Source: Anaerolineales bacterium (GTDB lineage: Bacteria > Chloroflexota > Anaerolineae > Anaerolineales > Villigracilaceae). From it: 64,000 bases of DNA. The translations under genes were made by a program, and so were the position numbers. Under the pieces are notes generated by a model that searched no databases, had not been told where the DNA came from, and saw nothing but the letters and a program-made list of their open reading frames with translations. This document shows, piece after piece, positions 60,621 through 64,000 of this stretch (positions within the stretch are counted from its first letter, which is position 1; every line of letters starts with the position of its first letter). The stretch lies in the NCBI GenBank assembly GCA_020634885.1, contig JACKAW010000001.1, positions 682,001 through 746,000 on the forward strand. Direction: 5' to 3'.

Positions 60621-62756
60621 ATGTGGACTCGTATCCTTCGTTCTGTATGTTTGATTGCAGGGGTGGCAGGTTTGGTACTTCTGGGCAGGTTTTACTATTC
60701 GGCAACGGATGCCCGCTCAACCATTGAGGCTGGCAATTTAAGATCTGCACAAAAAGATACGCTCAAAATGGCTCTCGAGATCAACAACTCGCTAAGTCAA
60801 GTTGTTGATGCAACACGCCTGATACAAGATGAGCTATCTGGGCAGGACGGGAGTGATCTGACACCTGAGCAAATCCGCCAAAGTCTTGGTCGTGCCTCTG
60901 TGTTCATTAGAAAAACCAACTCTCCTCTCAAGGTGCAGACCATTGGCGTCATTGATATTCAGGATGAGGAACTTTCGTTGTACTACATCCGAGATGCACA
61001 GGGCAATTTTCATGCACCACAGCCGGATGAATGTGTTCACGATAAAGCATGGCTGCTTGATATATTCAATTCAATACAGGGAGAGGAAGGTCTCTGGAGC
61101 GAGCCTCAAACGGGTGTCTGTAATAATTCACTCAGCGTGACCTATGTTCGGTCTTTTTATCGGGTGGATCAAGACCAAAAGCAAATAAAAACAGTGATAT
61201 ATGCCACCCTTCCATTGAATGATGTTCAGGGATTGATCAACCAACTATATTTGGGAGACGAGGGGTATGCCTATATTGCTTCTTCGGATTGCAGGTATTT
61301 GGCGCACCAGCACGCCAGCCTGCTGGGAGATGTGCTTACTTCTACGCCCGACGAATGCACACCCGTTCTATCAGATGAAATAAAGAAAAGCGCGATCTAC
61401 AACCCTGCCAACCTGGTAAGTTATATTGCGTGGTCCATTAGCGGGCAGATCATCTTACGCGAAGGTGAAATTGATGGACGACCCTACTGGTACTTCTTTG
61501 AGCCGATTCCCGCAACTGGTTGGACCTTGGGAGTGGTTCTGCAAAAAGACCCCCATAATGAACTAGTGATGGAAAAAAAGCAAACCACGGTCAAACTGGT
61601 TTTACTGCTTGCTGCATCCCTCTTCTTGATCTCAATATTTGCATTCAAACTACGCCTTGAATCATTGCCCAGCTTATGGGCTGTATCCATGACGGCATCG
61701 GCTCTCATTGCTGGTGTTATTGTATTGATCTGGGCGCTGGAAATTGCAAACCCATCCACCGCAAATACAACCGTTCCGCTTTCTAATCATGCTCTTCTCA
61801 TAACCGAAGTGGACCACATCAATCAGGCATTTGATAGTAAAGGGTTGCCTTTGCCTGTGCAAATTCCAACCGGGATTTTTATCGAAAGCTGTGCGGTAAA
61901 TGGGAGTGATGTAACCATTACCGGGTACGTTTGGCAAAAATTTCCCGCAGGCTCCATTGATGAAGAAAATCCACCCGAAGTCATTTTTACCGATTCGCAA
62001 TCACAAGAAGAAACGCTTGCGTATCAATTTGAAGATGGCGACCAGATAGTTGTCGGGCATTACTTCCGGGTCAGCCAGACACAGGCGTTCTCATCGAACA
62101 AATATCCCCTGGACCTGGCAACAATTTCGATCCAATTACAGGCAGCGGATCTTAATAAAAATTATTTACTCGTCCCCGATTTAGGTTCGTACTACGAAAC
62201 CAATCCATCAGGAAAACCAGGCGTCAAGAACGGGCTGATCTTGAATAATTGGGACATCATTGGCAGCACATTTACGTATGATGTTGAACAGCGTGATGTG
62301 GATTTTGGCAGTATGCAAATCATGCAATATGACCTGCCCATTCTCCAATTCGATATGGAACTGAAGCGCTTCATTCTCCCCAGCCTCCTCTCGTACGGCA
62401 TAACCGCCATAGTCACTGCAATATTGATGTTCACACTGGTGGTATCCAAGGCTGAAAACCTGCGCTCGGTACTAACCGAGGCTTTTGCCCTGTTTTTTGT
62501 GATCGTAGTGGCGCATGTTGGCTTACGGAGCGAACTCGCATCGCAAAGCATAGCCTACCTTGAAATATTATTCATCATCTTATATTGTCTCATCCTGCTG
62601 GGCGCGTTAAACGGGTTGTTGCAATTCGTAGAGTTCAAGATACCCATCATCAGCTATGAAGATGGATTGGTATTCAAGCTATCCTATTGGCCCATTCTAT
62701 TCGGTGTATTCCTGATCGCTTCGATCAATCTGTTTTACCCGCACCTTTTCAGATAG
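60621..62756 (+). CDS. Cache-domain protein with pentameric ligand-gated channel-like C terminus
   Basis: A 711-residue membrane protein. TM1 at 7-25; an outside dCache-like region (about 30-315, with VQTIGVIDIQDEELSLYYIR and PYWYFFEPIPATGWTLGVVL); TM2 near 322-343 and TM3 near 351-377; a second outside beta domain (about 385-575); then four closely spaced helices near 582-605, 614-635, 643-668 and 689-709. The beta domain has TGIFIESC, TITGYVWQK, GHYFRVSQTQAFSSNKYPLD and NNWDIIG, matching pLGIC strand, Pro-loop and Trp positions. The ELKRFILPSLL start of the fourth-last helix matches M1. I infer a Pro-loop receptor. No kinase or MCP signalling domain is present. Confidence 0.62.
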   Translation: MWTRILRSVCLIAGVAGLVLLGRFYYSATDARSTIEAGNLRSAQKDTLKMALEINNSLSQVVDATRLIQDELSGQDGSDLTPEQIRQSLGRASVFIRKTNSPLKVQTIGVIDIQDEELSLYYIRDAQGNFHAPQPDECVHDKAWLLDIFNSIQGEEGLWSEPQTGVCNNSLSVTYVRSFYRVDQDQKQIKTVIYATLPLNDVQGLINQLYLGDEGYAYIASSDCRYLAHQHASLLGDVLTSTPDECTPVLSDEIKKSAIYNPANLVSYIAWSISGQIILREGEIDGRPYWYFFEPIPATGWTLGVVLQKDPHNELVMEKKQTTVKLVLLLAASLFLISIFAFKLRLESLPSLWAVSMTASALIAGVIVLIWALEIANPSTANTTVPLSNHALLITEVDHINQAFDSKGLPLPVQIPTGIFIESCAVNGSDVTITGYVWQKFPAGSIDEENPPEVIFTDSQSQEETLAYQFEDGDQIVVGHYFRVSQTQAFSSNKYPLDLATISIQLQAADLNKNYLLVPDLGSYYETNPSGKPGVKNGLILNNWDIIGSTFTYDVEQRDVDFGSMQIMQYDLPILQFDMELKRFILPSLLSYGITAIVTAILMFTLVVSKAENLRSVLTEAFALFFVIVVAHVGLRSELASQSIAYLEILFIILYCLILLGALNGLLQFVEFKIPIISYEDGLVFKLSYWPILFGVFLIASINLFYPHLFR

Positions 62757-62767
62757 CTGTTTGCAGC

Positions 62768-62805
62768 AAAAATCAAGCCCCGTAAACATGCGGGGCTTGA
62801 TTTTT
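62768..62805. terminator. Bidirectional terminator
   Basis: AAAAATCAAGCCCCG (62768-62782) pairs with CGGGGCTTGATTTTT (62791-62805) around TAAACATG. It sits between the channel-like gene and the convergent methyltransferase gene. Confidence 0.92.
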
Positions 62806-62865
62806 TATATCTACTGTGGAGCCGTCCCAAACGAAAACTTCATGATCTCTTTCAACCTGAATATG

Positions 62866-63651
62866 CTATTCTTTTTGAAAGACAAGCAAAATATTTTCGT
62901 CTATCCACTGTATGTTGTCTTGATCCACAAAACTTAAACCCAGGTTTTCTGAAAATTCTTGCATAGCCCCATCCAATTCGTCGGGGGTGTAAAGGGTAAA
63001 AGTGGAGTAATGGTGGTATTTCGCCAAACGTAAAAGGCTGTTCGCACTGCTGCTCCGTGGAAATGTAAATGGTTGCGATTGCGCCCAGTGCAGCCCCGGC
63101 ACTTTGGAGGCATATCTCTCCAAATCTCCCGATTCATGGAGCCTTGTTTCCTTTTCATTGAACAGGGGGAAATACCTTCCCCAAATATTTCGGCTATTCT
63201 GGCTTCGTAAACGCGTATAGATAAAAATATACCCGCCATTCTTAAGAACCCTGGCTGATTCGCTGAAAAATATTTCCGGCATAAAATGATGAATGGCATT
63301 AAAGGTAAAGAGACAATCAAGCGATTCGCTTTTGAATGGCAGCTTCATATAAGAAGCATTCACTTCTCTCAATGCCTTCCCGCGTCCGTTTCCCGAAAAA
63401 TGGGTGTGCATCTGCTTCAACATCTCAATGCTGTAATCAATTCCGTGAATGATCGGGGTTTTATCCTGTAAATATTGCATCAAAAGGGATGTATATCTCC
63501 CTGTGCCGCAGCCCACATCGGCAGCGTGAATATCAGCCACCGATTTGAGATGATGGGCAATGTATTCAACAGGTTCAGCATCTGTGGTGCGCAGGGATTG
63601 ATAATGCGGAGCGATCTTTCTAAAGTGTTCGCTATGGTAATGGGTATTCAT
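62866..63651 (-). CDS. Class I SAM-dependent methyltransferase
   Basis: A 261-residue UbiE/type-11 methyltransferase. AADVGCGTGRYTSLLMQYLQ is motif I, IHGIDYSIEMLKQMHTHFSG motif II, and FTFNAIHHFMPEIFFSESAR the later motif. The ATG at 63651 is preferred over a GTG at 63660; neither has a strong ribosome site. Substrate unknown. It is flanked by terminators on both sides, so it is monocistronic. Confidence 0.83.
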   Translation of the reverse strand: MNTHYHSEHFRKIAPHYQSLRTTDAEPVEYIAHHLKSVADIHAADVGCGTGRYTSLLMQYLQDKTPIIHGIDYSIEMLKQMHTHFSGNGRGKALREVNASYMKLPFKSESLDCLFTFNAIHHFMPEIFFSESARVLKNGGYIFIYTRLRSQNSRNIWGRYFPLFNEKETRLHESGDLERYASKVPGLHWAQSQPFTFPRSSSANSLLRLAKYHHYSTFTLYTPDELDGAMQEFSENLGLSFVDQDNIQWIDENILLVFQKE

Positions 63652-63672
63652 GAGTAACACCTGTTTATTCGT

Positions 63673-63712
63673 AATTTAAAAGCCGGAACTTACAGGTTCC
63701 GGCTTTTAAATT
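63673..63712 (-). terminator. Terminator of isocitrate dehydrogenase
   Basis: AATTTAAAAGCCGGAAC (63673-63689) pairs with GTTCCGGCTTTTAAATT (63696-63712), with a short loop. 18 bp past the icd stop. The T-rich arm ends the minus-strand message. Confidence 0.88.
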
Positions 63713-63729
63713 TACGGGTGATTACTAAA

Positions 63730-64000
63730 CTACATGTGCTTGATAACTGCGTCACCAAACTCGGAACATTTCACTTCAGTGGGGTTATCCATTAGGCGGG
63801 CGAAATCGTAGGTGACGGTCTTGGCGTTGATGGCGCCTTCCATGCCTTTGACGATCAGGTCGGCGACTTCGGTCCAGCCCATGTAGCGGAACATCATCTC
63901 ACCGGAGAGGATGACCGAACCTGGGTTGACCTTGTCCAAGTCTGCATATTTCGGCGCGGTGCCGTGTGTGGCTTCAAAGATGGCGTGACCGGTCTCGTAG
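63730..64000 (-). CDS. icd: Isocitrate dehydrogenase, C-terminal part (cut by window edge)
   Basis: The last 89 residues of an NADP-type isocitrate dehydrogenase. YETGHAIFEATHGTAPKYAD continues to KVNPGSVILSGEMMFRYMGW and KGMEGAINAKTVTYDFARLM, near identical in pattern to E. coli Icd. HGTAPKYA is the cofactor-binding loop that favours NADP-type classification by this motif. The open frame runs to the right edge. It supplies 2-oxoglutarate and NADPH in the TCA cycle. Confidence 0.95.
   Translation of the reverse strand, partial: YETGHAIFEATHGTAPKYADLDKVNPGSVILSGEMMFRYMGWTEVADLIVKGMEGAINAKTVTYDFARLMDNPTEVKCSEFGDAVIKHM

Overview
The window reads as one chromosomal stretch of a Chloroflexota bacterium, most likely class Anaerolineae (inference). 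Pointers are the sdhCDAB complex II, a Rieske/cytochrome b/c complex, secreted proteins with Thr/Pro-rich linkers and SH3-like modules, a DUF951 protein and dispersed GTAGGGGCGACCC-type inverted repeats. No rRNA, tRNA, CRISPR array, transposase or integrase was seen. Genes are packed in short operons, often with 1-20 nt overlaps, and no gene-free stretch exceeds 300 bases.

Layout. 1-3126 (minus): partial PAS protein and the ferrous iron operon feoA-feoB-feoC. 3252-4282 (plus): dienelactone hydrolase and a DUF6295 protein. 4342-13250 (minus): DUF2179-type membrane protein, asparagine synthase, DUF389/SH3 protein, opine-type dehydrogenase, a fused cobalamin mutase-like protein, ClC antiporter and a LacI regulator with its own operator. 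13436-18987 (minus): mreB-like gene plus atpC-atpD-atpG-atpA, without Fo genes. 19236-20375 (plus): D-Ala-D-Ala ligase-like ATP-grasp enzyme. 20429-23959 (minus): four-gene redox operon (ferredoxin, flavoprotein, b-type membrane protein, 17-heme cytochrome c). 24135-31424 (minus): cold shock protein, membrane proteins, a lipoprotein, a 1,194-residue secreted C39-like protein preceded by a pentanucleotide repeat, and a HigBA toxin-antitoxin pair. 31552-37087 (minus): orphan gene and a surface polysaccharide cluster. 37107-39388 (minus): tsaE-tsaB-rimI-udg4. 39562-47872: glycosyltransferase, DUF951, thioesterase, M42 peptidase, LLM oxidoreductase, MazG-like, SMR, RlmI-like, PhzF and deoxyribonucleotidase genes. 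47962-54129: sdhCDAB (minus) divergent from Rieske-cytb-cytb/c (plus). 54256-62756 (plus): FKBP, a glycan-type cluster and a two-gene operon of binding lipoprotein plus Cache/pentameric-channel-like protein. 62866-64000 (minus): methyltransferase and the 3-prime end of icd.

How it works together. Complex II, the bc-type complex, F1-ATPase and isocitrate dehydrogenase describe TCA-linked respiration, and the 17-heme operon adds a separate NAD(P)H- or ferredoxin-linked electron route. Cell-surface functions are prominent: polysaccharide export, several glycosyltransferases, large secreted proteins and a putative ligand-gated channel system.

Most notable points: (1) a Cache plus pentameric-channel-like protein co-transcribed with a periplasmic binding lipoprotein; (2) a (CAAAA)6 tract inside the apparent signal-peptide coding region of the C39-like protein, out of frame as assembled and restored by losing one unit, which is a candidate phase switch; (3) a single-chain cobalamin/glutamate-mutase-like protein next to an opine-type dehydrogenase; (4) an MreB paralogue with an altered phosphate-2 motif at the end of the F1 operon. 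All assignments come from reading the sequence; no database search was run.
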